A DNA stretch of 64,000 bases from Pelobates cultripes (taxonomy: Eukaryota; Chordata; Amphibia; Anura; Pelobatidae), in assembly GCA_933207985.1 (NCBI GenBank), contig OW240920.1, forward strand, positions 126,852,180 to 126,916,179. Direction: 5' to 3'. A program made the position numbers and the translations under genes. Shown here piece by piece: positions 10,126 through 23,030 of the stretch. The notes below the pieces were generated by a model. The model was not told the origin of the DNA. It was given only the letters and a program-made list of their open reading frames with translations, and searched no databases. Position 1 is the stretch's first letter. Every line of letters begins with the position of its first letter.

Positions 10126-11198
10126 GTAAGAAAATAGGAGAAGTAGATAAAATGCATATTGATTTAGTATTACTTACAGAAATGTTTAAAATAGTCAGAA
10201 ATGTTAAAGTGAAGTACTTGGCTAAGTAATTGTTGTGCCTGTTCAATCCCAGGGTTGTAGGATAGAATCCAAATAGGGCCATCTCTGCCCTTCATCGCTA
10301 TGAAGTTGGATAAATCGAATAGGCAGTTGGTGACCTTTAAGTCCAAGAGCTAAGAAAAGTGATTTGAATCCCCTTAACAAAAATAAGCCCTGTTAGTATT
10401 ATTAAATCCATAGTTGCCAATTTTTTTCTTATTTAATTTAGAAAAGTCTGAGCATGTACCTTATTATTATTTTTTATTTTTGTGTAAGGATTCATGAAAT
10501 GTTAACATTGCAATATGTTATATGTTATACTGGGCAAACACACATTTAGGAATAATGGAGCCCAAAAGAAAGGGGAGGGCCCTACTTGTTTGACAGAGTA
10601 CACAAAAAGTAATATAAAACTCACATGAAACGTACATATTCTACACAGTCAGTAAGGTTTCTTTTGTGTATCTCCATCTTCTAAATAAGGCGCTATATGT
10701 TACTACATTTTATAGGTATTCTGTGTGTACTAATCTGGGTTAAAACTAGCTTTATACTATATTATTTTTTAAATACAAAAACTGTTTTCTTTTGTAGTTG
10801 TGTTTTGAGCTAGAAATTTATTTTAAGGATCATGCGTAGAATGTGAATCTGTTTGCCCTAGTCAGTAGGTAGAAAGTGCAAAGGGAGAAAGGTTAAGGTG
10901 TTTTTGCAAAGGAAAAGGTGATTACAAACGTCTGGAATTACCAGGCAAATTTTTGCGGTTGCTATAAATAGGTGGATTAGATCCTAAAAGAACATTCCAG
11001 GTGAGATTCAAATTTTTAATTATTTATTTATGTAAAATCTTTCTGAATATGCAATCCTAAAATGTCTTGTATATGATTGTTACCTGAAAAACCAACACAA
11101 ACAAACATAAATAGCAAATATTATCTTCCATACAGTTTTGAGAATAACAAATACATTTTTATTTTTATGTTCTTCTTTTTCCTCTTTCGTTTGTACAG
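10126..11198 (+). other. MECP2 intron within the MBD
   Basis: 1073 bp from GTAAG to a pyrimidine-rich acceptor (TCTTTCGTTTGTACAG). AT-rich, with no obvious element. It is short compared with the upstream MECP2 intron, which must extend beyond the left part of this window. Confidence 0.9.
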
Positions 11199-12228
11199 TC
11201 CAAAAGGGAAAGCTTTTCGTTCCAAAGTTGAACTTATAGCATACTTCCAAAAGGTCGGTGATACATCCCTTGATCCAAATGATTTTGACTTCACAGTAAC
11301 TGGGAGAGGGAGTCCATCTCGAAGGGAACAGAAACAGCCGAAAAAACCCAAAGCTTCAAAACCTGCTGGTACAGGCAGAGGGAGAGGAAGACCCAAAGGG
11401 AGTGTCAAATCAAAGATAGCTGTAAAGTCCGAGGGTGTTCAGGTGAAAAGGGTCATAGAAGAGAGTCCTGGAAAACTCCTAGTCAAAATGCCTTTCTCAG
11501 AAACTAAAGAGTCTGACGCAACCACTTCAGAACAGGTCTTGGTAATCAAAAGGCCTGGACGTAAACGAAAATCCGAGATTGACCCACCGTCCGCCCCAAA
11601 AAAACGGGGACGCAAACCAGGCAGTGCCAGTGCAGCAGCAGCAGCAGCTGCTGCAGCTGCTGCAGCAGCCGAAGCAGCAAGGAAAAAAGCAATTAAAGAG
11701 TCTTCCATCAAGCCTCTCCTAGAGACCGTATTACCAATAAAGAAACGTAAGACCCGGGAGACTGTGAGTGTAGATGTTAAAGACACCGTGATACCAGAGT
11801 ATGCTTCCTCTGTCTTAGAAAAAAGCAGTAAAGGACAGAAACCTGCAAGAAGTCCAGAGAGCAAAAGCAAAGAGAGTAGTCCAAAAGGTAGAACTACTTT
11901 CCCAAAAAAAGAGCAGCAGCATCATCACCACCACCACCACCACCACCACTCCGAAACTAAGGAACCCACAACCAACCCTGAGCCAGAGACTTCAAAGGAC
12001 AGTGTAAATCCCCAGGAGCCACAGGACTTAAGTGTCAAAGTTTGCAAAGATGAGAATCTACCAGAAAGTGATGGATGCGCCCAGGAGCCACCTAAAACAC
12101 AGTCCATTGATAAGTGCAAAAACCGAGGGGAAAGTGAGAGAAAAGACATTGTTTCTTCGGCTGTACCGCGGCCGACCAGGGAGGATCCTGTAGACACCAG
12201 AACGCCGGTGACTGAGAGAGTTAGCTGA
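11199..12228 (+). CDS. MECP2 last coding exon (rest of MBD, AT-hooks, TRD/NID, C-terminus)
   Basis: This exon completes an asparagine codon from the previous one and encodes 342 more residues to the TGA at 12226-12228. In order: the second half of the MBD ([33 protein letters not shown], with the threonine equivalent to human T158); an AT-hook [18 protein letters not shown] and KKRGRKPGS basic motifs; and a 13-residue alanine tract (11632-11670), longer than the human five. The co-repressor-interaction core [16 protein letters not shown] is kept. Then come SKESSPKGR and ten histidines (11920-11949; seven in human). The human proline-rich stretch after the histidines is absent. The C-terminus is the conserved [15 protein letters not shown]. 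The open frame extending upstream of 11199 is intron. Human comparisons are from memory. Confidence 0.97.
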
Positions 12229-12272
12229 CTTTACAAAGATTTTAAAAAACAAATACAAAAAAAAACTTTAAT

Positions 12273-12278
12273 AATAAA
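12273..12278 (+). terminator. Candidate proximal poly(A) signal of MECP2
   Basis: AATAAA 45 bases after the stop codon, embedded in text conserved with mammals (AATAAAGGCAGCTG). Whether it is used is unknown. Confidence 0.4.
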
Positions 12279-15200
12279 GGCAGCTGTTGTCTCTTTTCCT
12301 TGTGGGCAGGGCTCTGACAAAGCTTCCCTATACATGAAGTAAAGAAAAGTCTATTTTTTTCTCCACCTGTAGCTTGGAGTTTCGTAGCTTTGGGGTGGGA
12401 GTGAATGTCAAATGTGGATCTTTTTAATAACAACGAGCACAGTCAGTCAGGGGTGAAGACTTCTAACAGAGCCAGAAGCAGCTTTGCACTTTTTTTATAC
12501 TCAATAGGCTCCTTTCAACATGGCTTACTCTGCATCATACTACTGACCAAGGTGGGCTGTTTTCTCAACTTTTTAGGTATGCCAACTATAGCTTTGTTCC
12601 TGTCTGCAAATTAAAACCCAGTGCCATCACACATGGGTCTTACACCACACCAAAACGGCGTAATATATTTGATATATAAATTGCCTATGATAAAATCATA
12701 GTTGATTTCACCCAGATTATAGTATTGCCAAATAATTATGTCCCATGGACTGAGCCAGAGTTAAAGAGGGAGAAAAACAAAACAGCCTTTCTTAATTTCC
12801 TGAGATATCCCATCTAATGGCTAAAGAAACAGCCCATTGCCTTGAGTTTTCTTTTGATATTTTGCCCACTCTTCTTATTTACTCCACTTAGTTCACTATG
12901 ACACATAGTGTATTACCTCAAAGGCTAATGTATATATTTTGTTATTTTTCTGACAGTTAGGTACGCACATAGTCATACTGAACTAATCGGGATGGGGTAA
13001 TTTTAAAAATAATTAATTGGATTTTTCAAAGTATTGAAACCAGTGTAGAAAGATTGAAATATATATAATTATATATTTAATTGTATCCTAATTGCTCAGA
13101 TCGTTTTTCAAGAACAGAGTAATCAATTTAAAATTATGAATGTTAGTGCAATAACGTACGTTACATAGAAACGTAAATGACAAACCATTAATATAGATTG
13201 AGTACTTTTGGTACTGCCAGAGTAGATGCATATGGTTTTCAAGCATTTCAAGAGTCGCTATAAGGGAAATCAGTTTCAACAGGTCTTCCGGTTTAATTTA
13301 ACTCAAGTAGGTTTTTTTTTGTTTTTTGTTTTTTAAAATAATCATTGTTGTACTGTTTTGTTTTATTTTATTATTTTGCAAATATTTTTATTATATATAA
13401 ACACACCTGAAAATATCATTTTGGAATACTGTAATTAAAATCATGGAAGGATCCAAATGTATTCATTGACAGCACTGTGTTTAAACGCAAACAGTCAAAG
13501 GAAGCTGCGAATCTCTTAAGAGTTCTAGTGCATTTTTTTTTTTAATTTGCAGTTTCATAAGGACTTCCACTTAGGAGTTAATTTTTGTTTTGTTTTAGCA
13601 TAGGAACCATATTACGCTCCCAAGTACCCAAGAACAAACCATAGACGTTGCTTTATACGATCTAAATTCAAGAAAGCTGTTCTACAGCAATATGTGTGGG
13701 CCCCTTGCCCTTATTAGCTGAGTGAATGTGAGATTTGTGCTAGCTCTTGTCATGTGAAGGCCTTTCTAAAGTGTTTTTGTGTTGGGTTTGTGTTTTTGAT
13801 TTTTTTTTTTTTTTTTTCTTGAATCAAGATACTTGTTAGTGAAGACGGTGTGAGTTTGCATGTGTTTTACACTTCAAAGGCGTGCAGAACTCCTAGTAAC
13901 AGTTACCTTCAAATATATACATATAACTATATGTATATGCACACATATTTTGCGTTTCAGATTATATATGTATAGTACAACATTTAGCTATAAATATAAA
14001 CAGGTATATAATGTTTATCATGTTTTCTTCATGCTCATTCCAAAGCATATTTAAAATATAATAAATTTAAAAAAAAAAAAAAATACCATTACTGTCATCT
14101 GTATTTTGTATGGTAGGAATTTTAACAGTTGTCATTTAAAAAAAAATGTTTTTGTTTATATATTTTTGCAATTGTGTTGATGATATCCTGTATTAAGGAA
14201 GTCCTTATTAACCTGCTTTTTTATTTTGATTTCCCTAAAGAAATAAATATTTACAGAGAGAACAATCTTGTACATCAATGGAAATCAGAAAAAATACCAC
14301 CTTTTATTGATTATCTCTGCAGTGTTTCAGCCCTTAAAATGATAGGTTCAGCCAAGAATTGCATTCTAATGTCCAAAATGAAGCCTGTTTGATACATTTG
14401 ATATCTGAAAATTTACTTTAAATGGACACTAGGAAAGGAAGAAAAAAGCAAAATAGGTTTTTAGCACAGTTAAATGTTTATAGCATAGACTAATCTAGTG
14501 TTGAGGAAAAGGTGCGTTTACTATTCGCTTTGTTCACATTCTGCCATGCTCTACTTTATTTCTAATTGTGAATTGTGCCTTCCACTCTGCTAAAAAATAA
14601 AATCAAATCTTAATCTTTTTTTTTTTTTTAAGGCAGAGCTCCTTAAGGGATTTTCCCTAGAGGTGGTAATACCTATATGTAGCAGTGTTTCAAATTCGAC
14701 ATTATAGCAATCTATTAGATGGATGGGTTTTTCAACATAAGCATTAACTATTGAGTTATTGTTTTATGTGTTTCAAATTAAAGACTTATTTATCAGTATG
14801 ATGGGCCGTGCTGAAAAGTAAATATAGCAATAAAAACAAATGACGCTGGGTATCTCTTTAATTGTCATGGGGATAAAGGTTAGCAAACCTGCCTTTGTCA
14901 GTATCGACATCATGGGTAAGTGTATACATCCGGTAAGCACTGTCAAAAAAAAAGAGGACCCCAGGTTTTATGGGGACTTCTTTTTGGAAAAAAGTTACTT
15001 GTGATAACTTATAACATGTAAAGCTTGAAGTCCAGCGCGTGACAGTGATGCTTACTCAGCCATAAGTCTGACTTGGCAATGTTTTGTACTGTGAAGGTCT
15101 TTGTCATGCCTGATCGTTCCAAGTTGAAACATTATTTGGGTCAGTATTGAATAAACATCATTGTGATAAGCTGCACTCATGATTTATTATAATTTGTAAG

Positions 15201-15740
15201 TAATTAGTGTACCTTGTCCTGAAAACACCCACTGGAAACTAGACTGATCTATGAACTCTGTAATCGGGTATTACTTGAGTCAAGACTAGAATTATTGACC
15301 AGTGTTGATGTTAACTAGTAAGAGAGTTAGGAAACTGATCATAGTAAAAAAAAGCAGTCTTCATTGTAAGATGTGTGGTGTCCTCCTGCGTGGCTCATAG
15401 CTTTAGTATGGGCTTTCTGCCTGTCAGTATGCACTTCTTTCTCCGTGCTCAATAAGCTATGCCTGTGGCATAGCCATACAAACTGGAGAGGGTGGAAGAA
15501 TAGAGATCAGTAACAATATCCATTGGCTTGCAGTTTAACACGGTGTAGTTTAACACGGTGTAGTTTATTTTGAGACGTGAATTTAACACCTTTTCAGAAT
15601 TGTAGTAACACCATTGTATCTATTGTAAAAAGACTTTGACATTTGTTGAACCCAGGTGAAACGGTAAAGATCGATCTGACTGGCAGCATGTTTTCACTAT
15701 CTTAGGGAGCATGTCTGATTATTCGTTCTAGGAATTGCTG

Positions 15741-16324
15741 TTAAAGGATCACTATAGGGTCAGGAACACAAACATGTATTCCTGACCCTATAGTGTTAAC
15801 ACCACCATCTAGACCCCTGGGCCCTTCATGCCTTCATAAATATAGCAAAATCTTACTGTATTCAAGCCTGAAGCTGTAACTCTGCATGCTGTTAGATTTA
15901 GAAAAACAAGCAGTCTGCTAACATCATTAGAAGTGGTGGCCTGATCCAATCACAGTGCTTCCCCATAGGATTGGCTGAGACTGACACAGAGGCAGATCAG
16001 GGGCAGAGCCAGCATGATTCAAACACAGCCCTGGCCAATCATCATCTCCTCATAGAGATGAATTGAATCAATGAATCTATATGAGGAAAGTTCAGTGTCT
16101 GCATGCAGAGGGAGGAGATACAGAATTTTTGGATGCATTTTAGGAAGCACCTCTAACAGCCATCTGAGGAGTGGCCAGTGAAGTTATCACTAGGCTGTAA
16201 TGTAAACACTGCATTTTCTCTGAAAAGACCGTGTTTACAGCAAAAAGCCTGAAGGGAATGATTCTACTCACCAGAACAAATTCAATAAGCTGTTATTGTT
16301 CAGGAGACTATAGTGTCTCTTTAA
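15741..16324 (+). mobile_element. T2/Kolobok-type MITE (copy M4)
   Basis: TTAA at 15741-15744 and 16321-16324. It follows M3 nearly throughout (GGATCACTATAGGGTCAGG start, GAGACTATAGTGTCTCTTTAA end). It lies in sense orientation inside the presumed MECP2 3' UTR. Confidence 0.86.
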
Positions 16325-17150
16325 TCTCTAGATAGTATCACTATGCTTCTCAAAATGGCTTTTAACTAAATAGAACTTCAGCTCTCTTGTTACTATCCCA
16401 GCATTGAGGCTGGCAAAGCTTTTACAGGATTTGTAGCTCTGCTTTAGAACATGGCAGTGTTGTGTTTTTTTTTTTTGAAGACTCCACTCGGGAACTAAGC
16501 ATAGGTTATCCCTTACAGTCACGAACTGTTCTTCCTTTTTAAACATGTTCCCATCTCTTTATACTCACTAGCTAACATTTCTGACATTGGCTATTGGTAG
16601 TCAAAGGGCTTAGGTTTCATTTGTTACCTCAACCTCCAATGCTGATAGCTCTCTGTGTACTGCAGCTGCATGCATTTACTCTGGTTTCAGAACTTCATTC
16701 TTGGCCATAATACATCAGATCCAAGTTCTTTTTTTTTTTTTTTTTTTTAGCTATGTGTATTTCATCTCGGTACAGGCTTCATGAAACCGGTAGTGTTCAT
16801 AATATGTCAGATGCCGCAATTCAGAAATCATTTGATGTTTGTCTTTTTTGTGTATGAATCTATACTTTACTTTAACCTTTAACAACCCAATTCCCATTAT
16901 TCAGTGGAGATTGATCTCAAGATCATATTTTATTTACATCTGCAATTGCAAAGTTACATTCAGCTTGAAATGTTCTTGAAGGCTTTTTTTTTTTTTTTTT
17001 CACTAAAAATAATTTTTCTGAAATTTGAAAGGACATTCCAGGCATCCAAAACACTTTGTGAAAATTAAGTAGTTATGGTGCACTAAGTGCACAGGGTCCT
17101 TCATACCTTTGTAAGTGCTTTAAAATAAAAATCTTTATATGGTTTAACAC

Positions 17151-17718
17151 TTAAAGGGACACTATAGTCACCAGAACAACTACAGCTTTATGTAGTTTTT
17201 CTGGTGAGTATGATAGCTCCCTTCAGGCATTTTCATGCAAACACTGCCTTTTCAGAGACAAGACAGTGTTTACATTGCCCCTAGGGACACCTCCAAGTGG
17301 CCACTCCTCAGATGGCCACTGGAGGTGCTCCCTGGCTCAGTGCTGCACAGTAGGCAGCAGTGCGGTTCAGCGTCTACACGCTCTGCATGGGGACGCTGAA
17401 TTTTCCTCAGAGAGAAAGATTCAATGCATCTATGAGGAGATGCTGATTGGCCAAAACAGTGTTTGGCCCCGCCCCTTGCCAATTTTAGCCAATCCAATGC
17501 TTTCCCCAAGGGGAAAGCATTGGATTTGCTAAAAATCCGGCCATTCTGATTATGCCACTAAGGGGGTGGAGCCAGCGCCGGCTGACGCGCGTTGCGCTGG
17601 TAATAAGGTGAGTTTTATTAACTTTTATGGGGGGGGGGCAAGCCACTTAAATGGTGGGTTAAACACTATAGGGTCAGGAATACATGTTTGTGTTACTGAC
17701 CCTATAGTGTTCCTTTAA
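17151..17718 (+). mobile_element. T2/Kolobok-type MITE (copy M5)
   Basis: TTAA at 17151-17154 and 17715-17718. The left end holds the AGTCACCAGAACAACTACAG foldback, and the right end ACTATAGGGTCAGGAATACA with CTGACCCTATAGTG. Central palindrome CTCCAAGTGGCCA.../TGGCCACTGGAGG. A perfect splice donor AAGGTGAGT lies at 17605-17613, just after GCGCTGGTAAT. Confidence 0.86.
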
Positions 17719-18554
17719 GTGGAGTCACCCAGATGCCATCCCAGCTTCCTTTCTTCTGCTGCTCTCAATCTACATACCTTTCTAAAGCATTACTCACTAC
17801 AGATGACCAGTGATGGATGGAAAGAGCCATTTGATGCTCTTAGTTTATCACTGCTGTTCAAGCAAATGTTCTTTCAGCCTCTTCACAGGGAAATAACCTT
17901 TCAGAGGCTTCTCGTTGAGAAGCTTCTGAGTTAGTTCCCACACGCACGGGCACACTGTTGCATGCACGTATTCTGTATCCCGTTGCGTGTTAACTTAAGA
18001 AGCTGAGGAGCTGGTCTGAGGGCTGTGAGGGAGAGAGGGGGAGTAGAGTGTGTCTGCCATTTCCGTTAGCTATCGGGAGCTAACAGAAGTATGAAGGAAT
18101 CCTTCCTGGCCGTTTGTTTGACAACCGGGGGGAGTTCCCTAGTTAATTTTTAAAAGTCTTATTGAAATCAGCACTTTTCTAAACTGGGATTAAATGAGCG
18201 TACACCTAACCCATAAAGCTCTTGGGGTGTGGAGTGGTCCTTTCTGACTATAGCATCTAAGATAACCAGCATTGATCTACTACTCAAATCTAAGTAGTTG
18301 AATAATTTGCTGCAGAATTGTGTTCTTCTCAGTTAAGGTGATACTTCTATATTGCTGTGCAAAATGAACTGCTATGAAAACTTTTTCCTAATAACATACC
18401 TTTGGAGCAGTCCGTTATTAAGTGTTTATCAACATACAAATATAAAGGGATGCAGCTGTTTAACCTAATAAAATAATAAACAACACATAGTGTTCTTAAG
18501 TGTTTGTCTAACAGGGTTATTTACTAAAGTGAGAATTCAAAGTGAATTTCTAAT

Positions 18555-18930
18555 TTAAAGGGTTTCTATAGGCACGTGGTCTGGGTGCCATGTCCCTCTA
18601 GTTTTAATTCCGCAAAAACAGCAGTGTTTACATTGCAGGATTTAATTGCCTCTAGTGGCTGTCAGTCATACTGACAAAATATCAGAGTAAAACTCTATTT
18701 CAATCAGATGGTATCGCAGATACCATCTGTTTTACATTGCAGGCGCACTAGCGTCCCAACGCGTTCCTATTGGATCTTAGCCAAGGTCCCGGAGCTTCCT
18801 TAAGAGAGACCAGCACGGAGAGGGCTGCGAGGTAAGTAAAACTCACCCTTCCAGCACTCACATGGCAGGGGCAACGCTAATCTAGATAGGTGAAGACTAT
18901 AGTGCTAGGAATTTGTGTTTGTATTCTTAA
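18555..18930 (+). mobile_element. T2-type MITE (copy M10), partly degraded
   Basis: Starts TTAAAGGGTTTCTATAGGCAC (TTAA at 18555-18558) and ends near TTAA at 18927-18930 after CTATAGTGCTAGGAA. Contains GCCTCTAGTGGCTGTCAG (half of the shared palindrome) and the consensus donor GAGGTAAGT at 18829-18837. Confidence 0.65.
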
Positions 18931-19010
18931 CCCGTTAAGGACCAAACTTATGGAATAAAAGGGAATCATGACATGTCACACATGTCATGTTCAGGCCATC
19001 TTACCTGAAC
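18927..19010. repeat. One end of another MITE family (TTAACCCGTTAAGGACC)
   Basis: TTAACCCGTTAAGGACCAAA followed by an inner hairpin (TGACATGTCACACATGTCA) resembles a repeat common in frog genomes. Its opposite end is not found. It abuts M10 at a shared TTAA. Confidence 0.45.
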
Positions 19011-19784
19011 TGAAAACATAGCGGACTTAGATAATTTTTCCAGTTAGGCTTTCTTGACCTTAAATCTCAAATTCACTTTCAATTCACATTTAAATTCCCA
19101 CATTTGTGAATAACCCTGTATATTAAGGATCCTACTTGCAGCAACTGTATCCTAAATGACCATACATGTAACATAGGAAATGTGCATTCACGAGATATGA
19201 GATTAAGATTTTGCTTAATCCTTTTTATACATGGGCCAAATTTAGTTTTACATTGTATTGCATTTCTCTTTTCGATTCTGGAGGGGAGAGCTCTAGTCAC
19301 ACTACTTGTTTCTGTGAATGGGCTGCTGTAGTTAGTTTTTATCTTTTCATTACTTTGTCCACTGGCTTCTTACCAATTTTGATTCCACCAAGACCTACAT
19401 GGCTGCAATTTAATTTTATATAAAATTGTTTGTTTAACCAGTGAAAAACGTGTATTATTCCTGTGTCAATATTTTGTTGCGGTCTTTCAGTGCGTCCATG
19501 ATGAACTGAAAGGCAAAATGACACTAAATTGTATTGAGTCTGAGAATTTATAGATTAGAAATTACTACAGTGTGCTCTAGCATCTAACAGATTACATACT
19601 CTCTTACAATATAATTCTATTTCTCCATTTTAAGACAAATTTTATGAGAACTGAACTTTGTTTATTTAGGTCATAGTTTGGCAAAGTGATTTTCAATCTT
19701 TATGCCAAATGCAAACCTTAGGGCTGTGATGTGTTCAATGTATTACTAACAGTATCCAGCAATTGGTAAAACAAACAATAAATA

Positions 19785-20611
19785 TTAAAGGGTTACTCCA
19801 TCTGACTTATTTTTTATTTTTTTAAATGATTTTTATTTTTTGCAAATATATCTGAAGGTTCAGCGTTTCAAGCAGAAACTCTGCACATACTGACTCTCCT
19901 ACCGCCATGACCACTTCTAAAAGCAGAAGTGGTCATGATGGTTGGCGTAACTATTTAAAGTCAACCCAGGTAGACACTCAGACAATGCATGTTGCATCAT
20001 TGCCTAGCAAGGTTGCAAGTAGTGTGACATCTTATAAGATTAATATGAAGATACAAAATAAACAGCAGGTGTGCATTGGAAATTTAGAAAAAAAATCTCT
20101 TGTTGAAGTGTGCCTTGGTCCTATATATGTTGCAGTTTTGCACAGATTTGGAAAGCTATTGCTCCCAACCTATGATTTCCACCAAAATACAGACAGAATT
20201 GATACTGCTATTTCTATGAAGAGAAGCCAGACTTCAGGCAGCTATTAAACATGGTCCAGTGCCAGGGGTGCCCGGTACCAGAACACCTAAAGTGTGCTGT
20301 AGTGGTTAAGGTGTTTTAATGACCATTTTTTTAAATCATTTTATTTTTGTTAATGTTGGGTACATTGACTACTTTATGGTGAAGGTTTATATGTACACTT
20401 GAGTAGGTTTTGTTCTTTTATTTTTGTCATTGCTGTCCAAGATTGGACAGTATTTGCACTTGAAATATAATTTATGTATTAAGTGCAGTTTTAGAGGGGG
20501 CGAGCAATGAGTGAGCCCTCTGGTTTTTGTGTTTTGTTTACACCTGTAGACACAGTACTATGACCACAAAAAAAGAACTGCAGTGATTAGAATGCCTGAG
20601 AGTCCCTTTAA
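19785..20611. mobile_element. Probable T2-type MITE (copy M11)
   Basis: Begins TTAAAGGGTTACTCC (TTAA 19785-19788) and ends GAGAGTCCCTTTAA (TTAA 20608-20611). Hairpins lie near each side (ATGACCACTTCT...AGAAGTGGTCAT at about 19907-19936). The open frame of 113 codons inside has no recognisable domain. Confidence 0.5.
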
Positions 20612-21042
20612 TACGTTAAATCTGCAAATTAAATAATATCTAGATTTTATGAAAGTGAAATCTTTTATGTCTAATTTAGGTTCTGTAAGAAATTATTTCC
20701 CTCAGAGCATTATTGTAGATGCTGTAAATCATAAGCCATATGCAGCTTTGGTGGTTTAGCTTAATAAGTCTCTCTTTGCCCCTCCTCTTTCAACCTGTAT
20801 TACTATGTTAGGGCTGCTTCACCATTACATCTGACCACTAGCAGAAAATAATTCATCTTTGATGTGTAACTATGCTTGCAAAAGAAGGAGATAAAAATAT
20901 GTTTACTTACTCCTGAATTATTATTATTTTCCTTGTATTTTGCTAAAATCCTTTGTTTCACTCACCATTTATATATGATTGGTGGGTGGTTGGGGGAGGG
21001 GCAAATTAGAATGAATACATATACTTACACAAGCTACCAATC

Positions 21043-21130
21043 TTAAATGGACACTATAGGTACCCAGACCACTTCAGCTCATTGAAGTGGTGTGGGTGCA
21101 TATGTCTTTGTTTAACCTGGAATTATTGTT
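21043..21130. repeat. Solo end of an M1-family MITE
   Basis: TAAATGGACACTATAGGTACC then CAGACCACTTC...GAAGTGGTGTGGGTGC is the hairpin end of the M1 family without the rest, immediately before M6. Confidence 0.6.
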
Positions 21131-21135
21131 TCCCT

Positions 21136-21667
21136 TTAAAGGGACACTATAGTCACCTGAACAACTACAGCTTAATGCTTAAAGGCAATCTAATGTAAAC
21201 ACTGTTCAGAGAAAATACAGTGTTTACATTGATTGATAGGAATACCTCCAGTGGCCGTCACTCAGACGGCCACCAGAGGGACTTCCTATCATGTAGGGTC
21301 CTAAAAAGGCCTTGTACACGTCAGACGTATTAAAATACGTCTGACGTGCGCAGGAGAGAGAAGGCACTGTGTGCGCGCCTTCTCTCTTCTGCCTGTTAGC
21401 GGGGGAGGGGGGGGGAGACAAGAACCGCGAGTTGAGCTGTCAGTCAGCTCGTGGCCACGCGCATAGAGCGCGGTAGTGCGCTCAGGACTTCAGAGGGCAG
21501 CATGAATGCCGCCCTCGAGCAATGACACTTCCAAATGGAAGCGTCTGATTGCTCCCTGCTCGCGCCTGCCTATTTCGTCATTTTGACAAAATAGGGGGCG
21601 CGGCTTCACGAGGCTCCCGGCGCTGGAACCAGGTGAGTAAAAACGGCTGCCTGGAGAGTCCCTTTAA
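21136..21667 (+). mobile_element. T2/Kolobok-type MITE (copy M6)
   Basis: TTAA at 21136-21139 and 21664-21667. Contains CCAGTGGCCGTCACTCAGAC and its pairing arm, a 3'-proximal CGCTGGAACCAGGTGAGT with a perfect donor CAGGTGAGT at 21630-21638, and ends GAGAGTCCCTTTAA. Confidence 0.85.
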
Positions 21668-22399
21668 TGAAATTACTCTTTAATTTGAACTATATTAGTG
21701 AACAAACCAGGGAGGCTACAGTTTCCCTTGAATGTGTAAACTATTAACAAAAAAAGCATGTAATGACCTAGCATAAGAATGTAACGGTATGTATAATATA
21801 CATTGTTTCTTTTTAATAGAATATGTGAAGGGAGAGACCTTAGTCCAAAGCCTATTGCCCATTGTAACTCTCTGAATGCCAGCCACTAAACAGGGTGGAA
21901 ACTGCAAACTGTTTTTTTTCTTATAAATGATAGATTTTCATTGGCAAAGCTGCAGGGGTACTGCACCATCTATGCCCCCAAATCACTTCATTAACATAAA
22001 GGAACATTCTAAGCACCAAAACTACTTCAAGTTATACTACCAATCCTAGGCTGCACATCATTCTCTCAGCAATTCTCTTATGTAATGCCTTTTTATTAAG
22101 CTGATCTCGAGCTACGTAATCATGTTCTCTTCTTCCCTGTGTGCTTTTTAAGACTGCTCAGCCTCTCCACCTCAAAGTGAACCTGTTTAAACAATTAAAT
22201 CTACTCATTGTGCTGGTTGAAAATGAAACTGTATGAATTAAAAGTTAGTTTCATTACAAGTAATTCTTCGTCATCCAGAATATATGCTGGTAATGGGCAG
22301 GACCTCCATTCCACTATACCTAGCACACAAGGGTACTTTAGAATTGTGTGAAACCACTAAGTTTCTTACACTTTGATTACGCATCAGCACAGCAGTAAA

Positions 22400-23030
22400 T
22401 ATTTAGGGGACACCAAGAGCACTTGCACTTAATCCAATGGTCTTAGTGCCTAGATGCTTTACTTGCACATTTGTGCTTCTAGTGGCCGTCAATTCAATAG
22501 GCAGACGCAATTGGCCGTGCTGTGAGTGTAACAGTATCATTTTTATTTGTAAAATGGGGGAATCAGTAGAAATATTTTGTTTTAATGGTATATCCATTTT
22601 TTGGTTATTTTCCCTTCATAGTAGTAGTCGTGGTTGTGCTTTTAGCAGACATTAGAAATATAGTATCTATGTGCAGCTGCCCTGCTTCTAAACGACACTG
22701 TGCGTCCTGCCAGGAAAGTTGCAGGATGCCTTGTTCTGCATTTGCAGGCAAAGAAGTTGCTCCATCAGCTTTAGTAGAGTAGGAGATCTCCAGGTAAGCA
22801 TATCTTTTGCTGACAAACTTGCCAACACAGTGTATAGAATGTATGCCGAAAACAGTGACATGAGAGTTCCAGTTTAAAGGGACATTTTTAGGTAACATGA
22901 TCACTACATCTCAGACAGACAATGTTAACGAAACATTTTACAAAACTGCAGTGTTTTGCACTAAAGGGTTAAAAGTACAGGACCACTTCACCCAAACCAC
23001 AGTCGTTGAGACAAAGTGGTCTGTGTTTTA
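22400..23030. repeat. MITE remnants
   Basis: Pieces of T2-type MITEs: GGGGACACCAAGAGCACTTG, TGCTTCTAGTGGCCGTCAAT, then TTTAAAGGGACATTTTTAGG (about 22872) and a degraded ACCACTTCA...AAGTGGTCTG hairpin (about 22980-23020). No intact boundaries. Confidence 0.45.

Noticed and set aside
11077..11198. Extension of the MECP2 exon 4 frame to an upstream ATG
   Set aside because: It crosses a clear acceptor (TTTGTACAG) and encodes unrelated phenylalanine-rich intron translation.
11439..12197. Minus-strand frames opposite the MECP2 exon
   Set aside because: Shadows of the coding exon, including poly-Ala and poly-His complements.
19907..20248. 113-codon frame MTTSKSRSGHDGW...
   Set aside because: Lies within MITE M11, starts in its hairpin, and shows no domain.
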